From: Altericroceibacterium spongiae
Lineage (GTDB): Bacteria > Pseudomonadota > Alphaproteobacteria > Sphingomonadales > Sphingomonadaceae
Assembly: GCF_003610805.1 (NCBI RefSeq)
Contig: NZ_RAPF01000002.1
Span: 62,001 to 126,000 of the forward strand
Reading direction: 5' to 3'
DNA length: 64,000 nucleotides
Part shown: positions 16,924 to 25,203 of the stretch, in pieces
Numbering within the stretch: position 1 is the stretch's first letter
Layout: every line of letters begins with the position of its first letter
Position numbers and translations under genes: made by a program
Notes under the pieces: model-generated
Seen by the model: only the letters and a program-made list of their open reading frames with translations
Told to the model about the DNA's origin: nothing
Database searches by the model: none

Positions 16924-17244
16924 ATGATCACATCGCAACAGATGCGGGCCGCTCGCGCCCTTCTCGGGCTCGATCAGCGCCAACTTGCCGAACTGGCAGG
17001 GCTTTCACTTCCGACGATCCAGCGGATGGAGGCTTCCGACGGCCAGGTACGCGGTGTTGTCGATACGCTGGTCAAGGTCATAACGGCCATCGAACGCGCC
17101 GGTGTCGAACTGCTGGGCGAGAATGCTCCAAGCACCGGCATCGGACGCGGTGTGCGACTGCGCGAAAACACCAATGGAAAGCCGCAGGGCCGAGGCGAGT
17201 CGATGCTCTACGACAAGGCGGGAGCAGGGGCATCCGTCAGGTGA
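16924..17244 (+). CDS. XRE-family helix-turn-helix regulator
   Basis: A 106-residue protein whose first 65 residues form a Cro/CI-type HTH (QQMRAARALLGLDQRQLAEL, then SLPTIQRMEAS). The C-terminal tail is polar and probably disordered. An AAAGGAG site lies 5-6 nt upstream. It shares its last bases with the SulP transporter start (GTGA), so the pair is translationally coupled and the regulator probably controls the transporter. Confidence 0.9.
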   Translation: MITSQQMRAARALLGLDQRQLAELAGLSLPTIQRMEASDGQVRGVVDTLVKVITAIERAGVELLGENAPSTGIGRGVRLRENTNGKPQGRGESMLYDKAGAGASVR

Positions 17245-18938
17245 CGACTGCGGCCTTTACGCCGAAGCTCATCACGACGCTGAGGGAGGGATACTCCGCC
17301 TCCGCTTTCCGCGCCGATGCCATTGCCGGACTGACGGTGGCCGTTGTCGCGCTGCCCTTGTCGATGGCGCTTGCCATTGCCAGTGGGGCTTCACCCGACA
17401 AGGGGCTGATCACGGCCGTCGTCGCCGGTTTCCTGATTTCCTCGCTGGGCGGGTCACGCATGCAGGTGGGCGGACCGACCGGTGCATTCGTCGTCGTCGT
17501 CTTCAATGTCATCGCCCAGCACGGCTATGACGGGTTGCTGATCGCTACGCTGCTGGCCGGCCTGATCCTTATTGCGGCAGGCGCGGCCCGGTTGGGCCAG
17601 ATGATCAAATATATCCCGCACCCGGTCGTTACCGGCTTCACGGCAGGGATCGCGGTGATCATCGCATCGAGCCAGGTGAAGGACTTTCTCGGTCTCTCGG
17701 TTGAAAACGTGCCGGCCGATTTTCTGCCGAAATGGCAGGCCTATTTCGGCGCGGTGCAATCGATCGATGGCGCGACCGTTGCCGTGGGGGCTGGCGCGCT
17801 GGCGATCATCGTCGGCCTGCGCCGCCTCGCCCCGCGGCTTCCCGGCTTTCTCATCGCCGTTATCGTGGCATCCCTTCTCGTCGCGATCTTCAAGCTTCCC
17901 GTCGATACGATTGGTTCGCGGTTTCCCGATATTCCCGCCGGACTACCCGTCCCTTCACTGCCGACAATTTCCATTGCCAAGATCGGCGAAGTGCTGCCTT
18001 CAGCCTTTACGATCGCTTTTTTGGCAGGAATCGAGGCCTTGCTATCCGCCGTCGTTGCCGATGGCATGGCGGGCACCCGCCACCGTTCCAATCAGGAACT
18101 GATCGGTCAGGGCGTGGCCAATCTGGGCTCGGCCCTGTTCGGCGGCCTGCCCGCCACCGGTGCGATTGCCCGCACGGCCACCAATATCCGTGCCGGCGCG
18201 CGCACCCCCGTGGCGGGGATCTTGCATGCGGTGTTCGTGCTGCTGTTCGTCCTCTTCGCCACCGATCTGATGGCCTTCGTGCCGATGGCGGCGCTGGCAG
18301 CGATCCTGTTCATGGTCGCCTGGGGGATGAGCGAATATGAACGCTTTCTGGCCCTGCTGCGTATGCCAAACAGCGACCGCGCCGTATTGCTGCTCACGTT
18401 CGGACTGACCGTGCTTGTCGATCTGACAGTAGCGATCGGCGTCGGCGTGACGCTGGCATCGCTGCTGTTCATGGCGCGGATGGCCGAGACGGTCGAAGTG
18501 GATGCCAGCGGCAAGCGCGATACAGAACTGGATTCCGAAGACATCCACCAGCGCGACGACCTGCCCGCAGGCGTGGAAGTCTTTCGCATCACCGGCCCCT
18601 TCTTCTTCGGCGTCGCCGGAGAGCTGCTCGATACGCTGCGCCGCATGGGGCAATCGCCCAAGGTCATCATCCTGCGTATGCGGTTGGTGCCGCTGCTCGA
18701 TGCCAGCGGAGCGCAGGCTCTGGAGGAGTTTGTTGCACAAGCAAGGATCGCAGGCGCCACGGTAATACTATCCGGCGCCCAACCCCAGCCCATGGCCATG
18801 CTGCGGCGCGTCCATCTCGACGGCAATTCCGACGGGATTTTCTTTGCCGACGACTTCTCCCAAGCGCAGGCGCTAGCGCTGGATCTGTGCGGAGAAACGG
18901 CATCAGGGACACCAGAAAAATTGGGGCCGGTTGCATGA
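17241..18938 (+). CDS. SulP-family anion transporter with STAS domain
   Basis: A 565-residue SulP/SLC26 transporter. The Sulfate_transp region (about 15-400) begins with DAIAGLTVAVVALPLSMALA and holds about 10-12 helices; motif QVGGPTGAFVVVV is characteristic. A C-terminal STAS domain (about 445-550) contains LRMRLVPLLDASGAQALEE. Substrates in the family include sulphate, bicarbonate and dicarboxylates; this sequence does not decide. The GTG at 17241 overlaps the XRE stop by 4 nt. Confidence 0.92.
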   Translation: MTTAAFTPKLITTLREGYSASAFRADAIAGLTVAVVALPLSMALAIASGASPDKGLITAVVAGFLISSLGGSRMQVGGPTGAFVVVVFNVIAQHGYDGLLIATLLAGLILIAAGAARLGQMIKYIPHPVVTGFTAGIAVIIASSQVKDFLGLSVENVPADFLPKWQAYFGAVQSIDGATVAVGAGALAIIVGLRRLAPRLPGFLIAVIVASLLVAIFKLPVDTIGSRFPDIPAGLPVPSLPTISIAKIGEVLPSAFTIAFLAGIEALLSAVVADGMAGTRHRSNQELIGQGVANLGSALFGGLPATGAIARTATNIRAGARTPVAGILHAVFVLLFVLFATDLMAFVPMAALAAILFMVAWGMSEYERFLALLRMPNSDRAVLLLTFGLTVLVDLTVAIGVGVTLASLLFMARMAETVEVDASGKRDTELDSEDIHQRDDLPAGVEVFRITGPFFFGVAGELLDTLRRMGQSPKVIILRMRLVPLLDASGAQALEEFVAQARIAGATVILSGAQPQPMAMLRRVHLDGNSDGIFFADDFSQAQALALDLCGETASGTPEKLGPVA

Positions 18939-19264
18939 CTCTTTGTGTAGATGGCACCAACAATCAAATCGGACTGTCGGCTCAATCGCGCTCTTGACCA
19001 GAGAACAAAGAGCCTATCCATGTAGAAAGACTGGCAAAATGCGACAATGAAGGTGTTAGGCCCGACGTAACTGTCGTCGAGTTTAACGCAGTTCCTTAGC
19101 GCCAGGAGCTACATGGTGCGGTGTCACGCGCAACTGCTTCGCGAGACGATGAAAATTCGAGCGAGCATCATCTCGAATTGGCCGCGCAGCGCCGAGATTC
19201 AACTTCGCACGATGTTCTTGAAAAGGAGGTGGCAAAATGCTACCTCATAGGCTGGAGGTGACCT
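18939..19264. other. intergenic leader with a hairpin before the toxin-antitoxin genes
   Basis: 326 bases with no supported gene. At 19226-19246 the arms GAGGTGGC and GCTACCTC can pair (one G-T) around AAAAT, followed by GGAGGTGACCT, the ribosome-binding region of the ParD-like gene. The hairpin may influence translation of the antitoxin; this is inference. Confidence 0.35.
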
Positions 19265-19621
19265 ATGGCCCAGTCCATCAAACTTGCTGACGATATCATG
19301 AAGATCGTCCGCCGCGAGTCCGAGTTACAGAGCCGCTCGATTGCTGGCCAGATCGCCCATTGGGTGCGCATAGGCCGCGCCATCGAAAAATCGGGCAATT
19401 TCGATCATGCCCGCATCACCGCTGCGCTCGCTGGCGACATCGAGACAACCGTCCTCACTGATGAGGAAAAGGATGTCTGGCTCGACAGTTTTGTCGAGAA
19501 GATGGGGCAGCCTGGGACCGATGAAGACGCTTTCTTTGCCCGGCGGCGGCAGCTTGGACTAGGTGTCGGTCTCGATGAGGGCGGCAATCTCGTGCGTGAG
19601 AAGGCCGCGCATAAGGCATGA
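19265..19621 (+). CDS. ParD-like antitoxin
   Basis: A 118-residue protein of the ParD-like antitoxin family: SIKLADDIMKIVRRESELQS, then SRSIAGQIAHWVRIGRAIEK, a ribbon-helix-helix-type DNA-binding start followed by a helical tail that should wrap the toxin. It overlaps the zeta-type kinase gene by 4 nt, the usual antitoxin-first order. Family knowledge predicts toxin neutralisation and autoregulation of the shared promoter. Confidence 0.85.
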   Translation: MAQSIKLADDIMKIVRRESELQSRSIAGQIAHWVRIGRAIEKSGNFDHARITAALAGDIETTVLTDEEKDVWLDSFVEKMGQPGTDEDAFFARRRQLGLGVGLDEGGNLVREKAAHKA

Positions 19622-20205
19622 CGCCGACGATGATCGTGCTTGCCGGGCCGAACGGCGCCGGCAAGTCGACTCTCTACCAGACCCGTGTAGCACCAAGCTT
19701 CGCAGGACCATTCATCAACGCCGACATCATCCAGCGCGACGAACTGCGCGATCCTTCTCCAGCCGCGTCTTACGAAGCAGCCAGGATCGCGTCTTCGCGC
19801 CGGGCTGACTATCTTTCTCGAGGTCGCGATTTCGTGACCGAAACGGTCTTCTCGCATCCCTCCAAACTTGAACTGATCGACGAAGCACGAACCAAAGGTT
19901 TCACCGTCATAGTGATGCATGTTGGCGTCGACACGCCAGATCTCTCTGTTGCGCGTGTCGGTACGCGTGTCGAGGAAGGCGGACATATCGTACCCGAGGA
20001 CAAGATCCGCGCCCGTTACGAGCGTGGCGCGTCATTGATCCGCGCCGCAGTCCTTAAAGCGGATCGCGGCATGGTCTTCGACAATTCGCGTCTCAACGAA
20101 CCGCCGAGCCATTGCCTGACATTCGCGACCGGGCGGCTGGCCTTTGCGTTGCCGCGCCTACCCGACTGGATTAGATCGGTTTATGAAGCAGACTTGGAGA
20201 TCTGA
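19618..20205 (+). CDS. zeta-toxin-family P-loop kinase
   Basis: A 195-residue zeta-toxin-like protein with Walker A GPNGAGKST (residues 10-18), the FINADIIQRDE segment and the conserved FVTETVFSHPSK. Zeta toxins phosphorylate UDP-N-acetylglucosamine and block cell-wall synthesis; smaller chromosomal relatives like this one are less well understood. Its partner upstream is ParD-like rather than an epsilon antitoxin, a combination that recurs in proteobacteria. The ATG overlaps the antitoxin stop. Stabilisation of an element or stress response is plausible. Confidence 0.85.
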   Translation: MTPTMIVLAGPNGAGKSTLYQTRVAPSFAGPFINADIIQRDELRDPSPAASYEAARIASSRRADYLSRGRDFVTETVFSHPSKLELIDEARTKGFTVIVMHVGVDTPDLSVARVGTRVEEGGHIVPEDKIRARYERGASLIRAAVLKADRGMVFDNSRLNEPPSHCLTFATGRLAFALPRLPDWIRSVYEADLEI

Positions 20206-20260
20206 AGCCAAGTGCGAAGGATGGCCGGCAAGCTACCCGGTGCCAGCCAGGTAATCCGAG

Positions 20261-20761
20261 CTACTCTTCATTGAGTTTCGTTTGCACAGCCGATCGCCCA
20301 CCCTGCGTCCAGATGTCAAACGTCGACTGACCTTCCTCAGCCATCGTCTGGATCATGGAGATTTCACGTTCTGCAAGGGGCCGCTGAAGTTCCGCGTAAA
20401 GCGCCCGATCATCGAACCCCGCGCGCGCCGCGGCGTTTCGGTCCGTTGCGAACCGGACAGCTGAGATCCGCGACCAGTAAATAGCTGACATGCACATTGG
20501 GCATGGTTCAGAGCTTGAATATAGAATGCAGCCATCGAGGAACGGCGCTTCGAGCGTCTTGCAGGCGCTTCGAATTGCGACGATTTCGGCGTGAGCGGTC
20601 GGATCGTTGTGAGCATGAACGTGATTGAAGCCTTCCCCGACGATGGCTCCATCTTTCACTATCACCGCACCAAAAGGCGGTCCCGAGCCCTGCGAGATTG
20701 CCTCTTGGGACAGGGCAATAGCTCTTGCCATCGCATCTTCAGGCAGAACCGGATTGACCAT
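20261..20761 (-). CDS. nucleoside/guanine deaminase family protein
   Basis: A 166-residue zinc-dependent cytidine-deaminase-fold enzyme. Catalytic H57-A-E59 (in THAEIVAIR after N52) and zinc cysteines in PCPMC (C87, C90) match the guanine deaminase / tRNA adenosine deaminase superfamily. The HNDPTAHAEIVAIR and CPMCMSAIYWS segments favour the guanine-deaminase (GuaD) branch, which converts guanine to xanthine. No purine operon adjoins it. Confidence 0.85.
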   Translation of the reverse strand: MVNPVLPEDAMARAIALSQEAISQGSGPPFGAVIVKDGAIVGEGFNHVHAHNDPTAHAEIVAIRSACKTLEAPFLDGCILYSSSEPCPMCMSAIYWSRISAVRFATDRNAAARAGFDDRALYAELQRPLAEREISMIQTMAEEGQSTFDIWTQGGRSAVQTKLNEE

Positions 20762-20830
20762 ATCTTTCTCCGACCGGCGATATGGCTGCCGGCTTTTGGC
20801 CGAAGGGTTCGTACTGAGGCTTAGCTGTCA

Positions 20831-21376
20831 TCACGTCTCCAGCTTCGTTATCCAGTGCTGCACGAAAGCAGCGCGCTCATCGGGCGACACGAGAGTGAGG
20901 GGAACAAGACCGTATCCCAGTTCCTGATAGACAAGCGCCATCACGTCATAGGTCGCCACCGCCTCGTCCCAGTCCTGCTTACGCTCGGCGTCGTTGGCGT
21001 AGATCTCGGCCCAGGGCGGGGCGATGAAGACATGTCGGTTGTACCGGTTGCTCTCCGCCGCGCGTGTGAGGTCGCCGGGTATGCTCAGCCCGCACAATAT
21101 GCGGTAGCCGATGATGTCGGGAATGCCTCGGTCGAAGAACAAGACGCCGTCTTTCGTCCGTGCCTCCTCATAGGAGCTGAGGTCATGCGTAAGCATCCGC
21201 TGGGCAAAGGCGTCGCGGTCATCCCATGGTAGAGCGGTTCCGCCGGCGGCCACCTCGTCGCGGATCACCGCTCGTCCGGCCTCGGGCATATGCGGCAAGC
21301 CTTGTTCGGCCAGCGCCGCAAGGAGCGTGCTTTTGCCTGATCCCGGTCCGCCGGTTACGACGAAGAAGCGATCCAT
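20831..21376 (-). CDS. AAA-type P-loop ATPase / putative kinase
   Basis: A 181-residue P-loop protein: Walker A GGPGSGKST (residues 9-17) and FFDRGIPDIIGYRILCGL, the DRGxxD element of small kinase-like AAA_28 ATPases, some of which resemble nicotinamide-riboside kinases. I chose the start at 21376 (MDRFFVVTGG); the longer frame would overlap the upstream gene. It is the last gene of a three-gene minus-strand operon (cupin, 2OG dioxygenase, ATPase), 8 nt after the dioxygenase. The substrate is unknown. Confidence 0.8.
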   Translation of the reverse strand: MDRFFVVTGGPGSGKSTLLAALAEQGLPHMPEAGRAVIRDEVAAGGTALPWDDRDAFAQRMLTHDLSSYEEARTKDGVLFFDRGIPDIIGYRILCGLSIPGDLTRAAESNRYNRHVFIAPPWAEIYANDAERKQDWDEAVATYDVMALVYQELGYGLVPLTLVSPDERAAFVQHWITKLET

Positions 21377-21384
21377 CCCGTCCC

Positions 21385-22101
21385 TCAACTTTCCCGCGCC
21401 TGCGCGAAGGTAAGGACCAGCGTGTCCCGCCATGCGGGGGAGCCCCGTATCGCGGAAACGATGGGCGTTGTGCCGTGGCGGACATCCCGGTCATTCAGCA
21501 GCAGGGCTTCGCCGGGACGGGTAAGCCGGTGCTCGAGGATGCAAGCGCCAAATGCATCCTCGACGCGGCTCTCGCCGCCTGCATAATCGCGGCCGCCGAC
21601 AAGCAGGATCAGCACCCAGTCGCGCCCGTCATGATGCATGCCCTCCGGCGTTGGGAGGCCCGGCTGTCCCGGCAGCGCTTCGATGCGAAATTGATGCGCT
21701 TCGACCGCCCAGGAGTTCGGACCTTGTGGGCTCGCATCCGCGATAAGGGAGGCGGTGCCCAGCACCAGCGCCTGAAACAGCGGCGATCCGGTTCGAGCCT
21801 CGGCCATCGGCGCGAACCAGCGTTCGATGCCGCCATTCAAGGGATTGTGATCGCGCTCCTGGTAATGCGCGCGATGCGGCAGGCGCATGCATTTCCCGTC
21901 TGCCACATCAAAGGCGGCATAACGTCTGCGGCGATAGGTGCCGCCGTCGGCCATCCACGTGTCGTGCGGCAGATCATCCCAACTCCGCGCGAACGCGGCC
22001 CATTCGGAGCTGCCAGGATCAACCAGCTTGCCCGGCGGCAGGAGCAGGGCGGGCGGCGTGGCGATGCACTCGCCGGAGGCGGTGGCAAGCTGCCCGGTCA
22101 T
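21385..22101 (-). CDS. 2-oxoglutarate/Fe(II) dioxygenase, free-amino-acid hydroxylase type (BsmA-like)
   Basis: A 238-residue protein resembling the 2OG-Fe dioxygenase family that contains BsmA and L-isoleucine 4-hydroxylase. The iron ligands are H156 and D158 (MHHDGRDWV) and H209 (VRHGTTP), with R225 as the likely 2OG anchor. The N-terminal part with WMADGGTYRRRRYAAF is also typical. Family knowledge suggests hydroxylation of a free amino acid. It overlaps the cupin gene by 4 nt, and LysE-type exporters lie nearby, which is suggestive of an amino-acid derivative being made and exported. Confidence 0.8.
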   Translation of the reverse strand: MTGQLATASGECIATPPALLLPPGKLVDPGSSEWAAFARSWDDLPHDTWMADGGTYRRRRYAAFDVADGKCMRLPHRAHYQERDHNPLNGGIERWFAPMAEARTGSPLFQALVLGTASLIADASPQGPNSWAVEAHQFRIEALPGQPGLPTPEGMHHDGRDWVLILLVGGRDYAGGESRVEDAFGACILEHRLTRPGEALLLNDRDVRHGTTPIVSAIRGSPAWRDTLVLTFAQARES

Positions 22102-22604
22102 GTCTCGCCGTCCCAGTAGCCGACCGCATCGGCATAGCGTCCGACATGGTCCACCGACCGGCTCGCCTTGTCGCCGCCGGGCGCGGCGCCTGCCATGACC
22201 GCGAACTTGCCGCTGTCGGGATAGTCGATCACGTCGGGCTCGTTCATCGTGCTGATGGCGAGATAGCGCAGGTCCGTATTACCGGTGTTGATGATCTGGT
22301 GCGCACTTGCCGCGCCGCTGGCCGGGCACAGCGCGACATCGCCCGCCCGTAGTGCATGATCGCCATCGGCATAGCGCAGGCAGCCTCTGCCGGAGAGGAT
22401 CACGAACAGTTCCTCATTCGCGTGATGGCCGTGGAACGGCCACGCCCGTTTGCCCGGCGGCACCACCACCAGCCTTCCGCCCAGCATGTGCGCACCCAGC
22501 GGCGAAGCGAAGGACGCCATACGCGCTTCATAGAGATCGCCGTGCGCCTGTGTTTGCAGGTCAAGGGTATCGAGATGAAGAACGGGGGGTGTGATGACGG
22601 CCAT
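22098..22604 (-). CDS. cupin-domain protein
   Basis: A 168-residue single-domain cupin. The metal motif is FHGHHANEELFVILSGRGCL (H58, H60, H61, E64 region), followed by GDVALCPASGAASAHQIINT with a late histidine. Such proteins bind small molecules or act as isomerases, dioxygenases or sensors; the sequence does not decide. It is first in its operon and divergent from the isomerase gene at 22678, with a 73-bp promoter region between. Confidence 0.8.
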   Translation of the reverse strand: MAVITPPVLHLDTLDLQTQAHGDLYEARMASFASPLGAHMLGGRLVVVPPGKRAWPFHGHHANEELFVILSGRGCLRYADGDHALRAGDVALCPASGAASAHQIINTGNTDLRYLAISTMNEPDVIDYPDSGKFAVMAGAAPGGDKASRSVDHVGRYADAVGYWDGET

Positions 22605-22605
22605 G

Positions 22606-22649
22606 ATTGAACCAATACAATGTTTGATTTGATCGACTCATGATTTGAT
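22606..22649. promoter_or_regulatory. candidate operator in the divergent promoter (palindrome-like plus direct repeat)
   Basis: ATTGAACCAATACAAT (22606-22621) shares its left half exactly, and 5 of 8 right-half positions, with the perfect palindrome before the MocR gene at 27064. Two copies of TGATTTGAT follow at 22625-22633 and 22641-22649, 16 bp apart. This could be a second target of the same MocR protein. Confidence 0.35.
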
Positions 22650-22677
22650 ACAATGATGAGGCCCAAGGAGCAACCAG

Positions 22678-23325
22678 ATGAGCACGAAGACCCCGGCCGA
22701 TTTCTATTTCGATCCCGTCTCGCCCTTCGCCTTCCTGATGTGGAAGCGCCTGCGTGAAGACGATTTCGGACTGGAGATAAGCCCGGTCCCGGTGCTGCTG
22801 GGGGCGCTGCTCAACCACTGGGGCCTGATCGGCCCGGCGGAAGTGCCGCCCAAGCGGGTGCAGACCTATCGCATGTGCCAATGGCTGGCAGCCAGGAACG
22901 GAATCGCGCTGCGCTTTCCCGATGCGCATCCGTTTCGTTCGGTCGAGGCCCTGCGGCTGCTGATTGCGCTCGATGCCCGCGCAAATGCTGTCGATACCGT
23001 GTTCGAGGCGGCTTTTGGGAAAGGCCGGGATTTGACCGATGGCGCCGAACTGGAGAGGCTTGGCGGCGAACTTGGTCTTTCCGCTGTGCAGGATAGGATC
23101 GCAAGCGCGGATGTAAAGGACGGGCTCCGAGCCAACACCGAGGCGGCGATTGCGCGCGGCGTGTTTGGCGTGCCCACGCTTGCGATCGGGGAGGACCTGT
23201 TCTGGGGCTTCGATACGCTGGAGTTGGTGCGCGATTATCTGGCCGATCCCAAACTGTTCCAGACGGCTGAGATGCAACGCCTCGGCACTCTCGATTATGG
23301 CGTGCCCCGGAGGGCAGAATCGTGA
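22678..23325 (+). CDS. 2-hydroxychromene-2-carboxylate isomerase family protein (DsbA/GST-kappa fold)
   Basis: A 215-residue thioredoxin-fold protein of the HCCA-isomerase family, which uses glutathione in naphthalene-type catabolism. The N-terminal strand FYFDPVSPFAFLMW places S15 where the glutathione-activating serine is found, and the cis-proline loop is FGVPTLAI. No other aromatic-degradation gene is in sight, so the true substrate may differ. The stop overlaps the next start (GTGA), beginning a four-gene operon with a thioesterase, a hydrolase and a LysE exporter. Confidence 0.82.
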   Translation: MSTKTPADFYFDPVSPFAFLMWKRLREDDFGLEISPVPVLLGALLNHWGLIGPAEVPPKRVQTYRMCQWLAARNGIALRFPDAHPFRSVEALRLLIALDARANAVDTVFEAAFGKGRDLTDGAELERLGGELGLSAVQDRIASADVKDGLRANTEAAIARGVFGVPTLAIGEDLFWGFDTLELVRDYLADPKLFQTAEMQRLGTLDYGVPRRAES

Positions 23326-23762
23326 CCGGGGCCAATGACCCGCTTCTGCTCGAACGCGTTCGCGAGAGCTTCTCGCGTCAGAGCTTCATGGGGCTGATCG
23401 GGGCCGAGGTGATCCACGCCAGCCACGGCAAGGTGATTCTCGATCTGCCGTTCCGGGCTGATCTTTGTCAGCAGAACGGCTTCCTTCATGGCGGTGTCGT
23501 TGGTGCGATTGCCGACGTGGCGGGCGGCTATGCGGCCTATTCGGTCTTCGGGGATGGCGACGATGTTCTGACGGTTGAATACAAGCTCAATCTTATCCGC
23601 CCGGCGGCGGGAGAACGCCTGCGCGCCACGGGTGAAGTGCTGCGCGCCGGCCGCGCCCTGACGGTCTGCGATCTCAAGGTCCATGCAATGCGTGAGGGAG
23701 AGGAGGTCCTGTGTGCTTCCGGCCAGCAGACACTCATGCGCATGGAAACGGCGCGGCCATGA
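23322..23762 (+). CDS. PaaI-type hotdog-fold thioesterase
   Basis: A 146-residue hotdog thioesterase. The motif QNGFLHGGVVGAIADVAGGY (N52, HGG 56-58, D65) is the active-site helix of the PaaI family, followed by the strand TVEYKLNLIRPA. Members hydrolyse acyl- or aryl-CoA thioesters. The GTG start overlaps the isomerase stop and the end overlaps the hydrolase start, so expression is tightly coupled. Confidence 0.88.
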   Translation: MTGANDPLLLERVRESFSRQSFMGLIGAEVIHASHGKVILDLPFRADLCQQNGFLHGGVVGAIADVAGGYAAYSVFGDGDDVLTVEYKLNLIRPAAGERLRATGEVLRAGRALTVCDLKVHAMREGEEVLCASGQQTLMRMETARP

Positions 23763-24310
23763 CGCTCCCAATCCTTTTGCTTCCCGGCATAGGCGGTTCG
23801 GGACCGGACCATTGGCAAAGCCATTGGGAGCGGACCGATCCCGACATGACCCGCTTCGCACCGTCCGACTGGGACCGGCCGGAACTTGCCGACTGGTGCG
23901 AGGCGCTGGATCGGGCGGTGAAGTCCCTGAACAGCTCGCCCATTCTGGTCGCGCATAGCCTTGCCTGCCTGCTGGTGGCGCATTGGGCCGCCGCGCGAGG
24001 AGCTCCGGTAGCTGGCGCGATGCTGGTCGCCGTGCCAGACCCGTGCGGACGGGCGTTTCCGGATGAAGCGCGGTCCTTCGCGCAAGCGTCGGCGCAGCCC
24101 CTGCCATTTCCCAGCCTGATCGTCGCCAGCGCGAACGATCCTTACGGAACAGTCGATTACAGCAAACGGCGCTCCGGGCAGTGGGGCTCGCGGCTGATCG
24201 CGCTGGGTCCGCTCGGTCGTATCAACGCGGGCAGCAATCTGGGCGATTGGCCAGAGGGCCGGGAGATCCTCACTTCATTTCGCGCTGAAATCGAAGGGAA
24301 TGGAGCATGA
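23759..24310 (+). CDS. RBBP9/YdeN-type alpha/beta hydrolase
   Basis: A 183-residue small alpha/beta hydrolase of the RBBP9/YdeN (serine hydrolase) family. It opens with LPILLLPGIGGSGPDHWQSH and has the nucleophile S67 in VAHSLACL; the acid is probably the Asp of VASANDPYG and the His position is replaced or shifted in the last third, where family members have GHxxxxSGxGxWP-like text but here INAGSNLGDWPEG is seen. The loss of that histidine raises doubt about classical hydrolase activity. Start 23759 overlaps the thioesterase stop. Confidence 0.8.
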   Translation: MTLPILLLPGIGGSGPDHWQSHWERTDPDMTRFAPSDWDRPELADWCEALDRAVKSLNSSPILVAHSLACLLVAHWAAARGAPVAGAMLVAVPDPCGRAFPDEARSFAQASAQPLPFPSLIVASANDPYGTVDYSKRRSGQWGSRLIALGPLGRINAGSNLGDWPEGREILTSFRAEIEGNGA

Positions 24311-24954
24311 CCATCTGGACTGCACTTGCCGGATTCACGCTGGCCGCCGGGCTTCTTGTCGTCACACCCGGGCTCGACATGGCATTGGTTCTGCGCACGC
24401 TCGCCGTCGAGGGGCCGCGTCAGGCTCTCGCGGCGGCGGCAGGCGTGGTTGCGGGCGTTCTTGCCTGGGGGCTGATTGTGGCGCTGGGGCTTGGCGCGCT
24501 GCTCGCGCTGTCAGGCACGCTCTACACGATCCTGCAATATGCAGGCGCCGCCTATTTGCTATGGCTGGGGCTGGGCATGGTTCGTGCGGCTCTCAAGTCG
24601 GGTGCACCTTCCGATGCAGCAAGTCCGGCATTGCCATCTGTTCCATCACGATCGGGCAACTGGTTCATGAAGGGCCTGCTCACCAATCTGCTCAATCCCA
24701 AGATGGGTGTCTTCTATGTGAGCTTCCTGCCGCAGTTCATCCCGACGGGAGCATCGGTAATGGGCTTCAGCCTGTTGCTGGCGGCGCTTCATGCCACGCT
24801 TGGCATGGCCTGGTTCGCGCTCCTGATCCTTGGCAGCCGTCCGCTGCGGCACTGGTTCGCGCAAGGGGCCGTAGCGCGCTGGCTCGATGGCCTGACCGGC
24901 GGCGTGCTCATCGCACTGGGTCTGCGCATCGCCTTCCATCCGGCGCAGCGATAG
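24307..24954 (+). CDS. LysE/RhtB-family amino-acid exporter
   Basis: A 215-residue inner-membrane exporter with about six helices. VTPGLDMALVLRTLAVEGPR is the LysE family signature region, and LLTNLLNPKMGVFYVSFLPQ is its second conserved block. Substrates in the family are amino acids and related metabolites. It ends the operon begun by the isomerase and overlaps the hydrolase by 4 nt. A second, unrelated-strand LysE gene lies at 26418. Confidence 0.9.
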   Translation: MTIWTALAGFTLAAGLLVVTPGLDMALVLRTLAVEGPRQALAAAAGVVAGVLAWGLIVALGLGALLALSGTLYTILQYAGAAYLLWLGLGMVRAALKSGAPSDAASPALPSVPSRSGNWFMKGLLTNLLNPKMGVFYVSFLPQFIPTGASVMGFSLLLAALHATLGMAWFALLILGSRPLRHWFAQGAVARWLDGLTGGVLIALGLRIAFHPAQR

Positions 24955-24978
24955 CGCCATTTCCATATCGAGAGAGCA

Positions 24979-25071
24979 ATGCAGATAGCCGTTCTGACTT
25001 TCGACGGGTTCAACGAACTGGATTCATTCATCCCGTCGGCGATTCTCAATCGCCTCAGGCCGCTTGGCTGA
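24979..25071 (+). pseudogene. truncated DJ-1/PfpI-family gene (first 30 codons only)
   Basis: ATG at 24979 opens MQIAVLTFDGFNELDSFIPS and continues to ILNRLRPLG before a TGA at 25069. The text is the N-terminal strand and helix of DJ-1/PfpI glutaminase-like proteins, which are normally about 190-230 residues. The following 130 bases show no continuation in any frame, so the gene has been cut short, most likely by a deletion that joined it to the YnfA region. Confidence 0.6.
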
Positions 25072-25203
25072 GATCCCCTACCGATCCAGTTCCGCGAGCC
25101 ATCTCGCCAAGCCCGGGCTTCTTCTGATCGGTGCTATAGACATGGATGAACGGCCCTCCCCCTTGTGATTGCCGATACCCATTTCTCCTGCCATGGCACA
25201 GGC

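Noticed and set aside
18939-19020. CTCTTTGT ... ACAAAGAG inverted repeat after the SulP gene
   Set aside because: The arms are about 50 nt apart and short, so terminator function is weakly supported.
24300-25127. 275-codon plus-strand frame over the LysE exporter
   Set aside because: It is an out-of-frame shadow of the exporter, Arg/Ser-rich, and runs across the truncated PfpI fragment.
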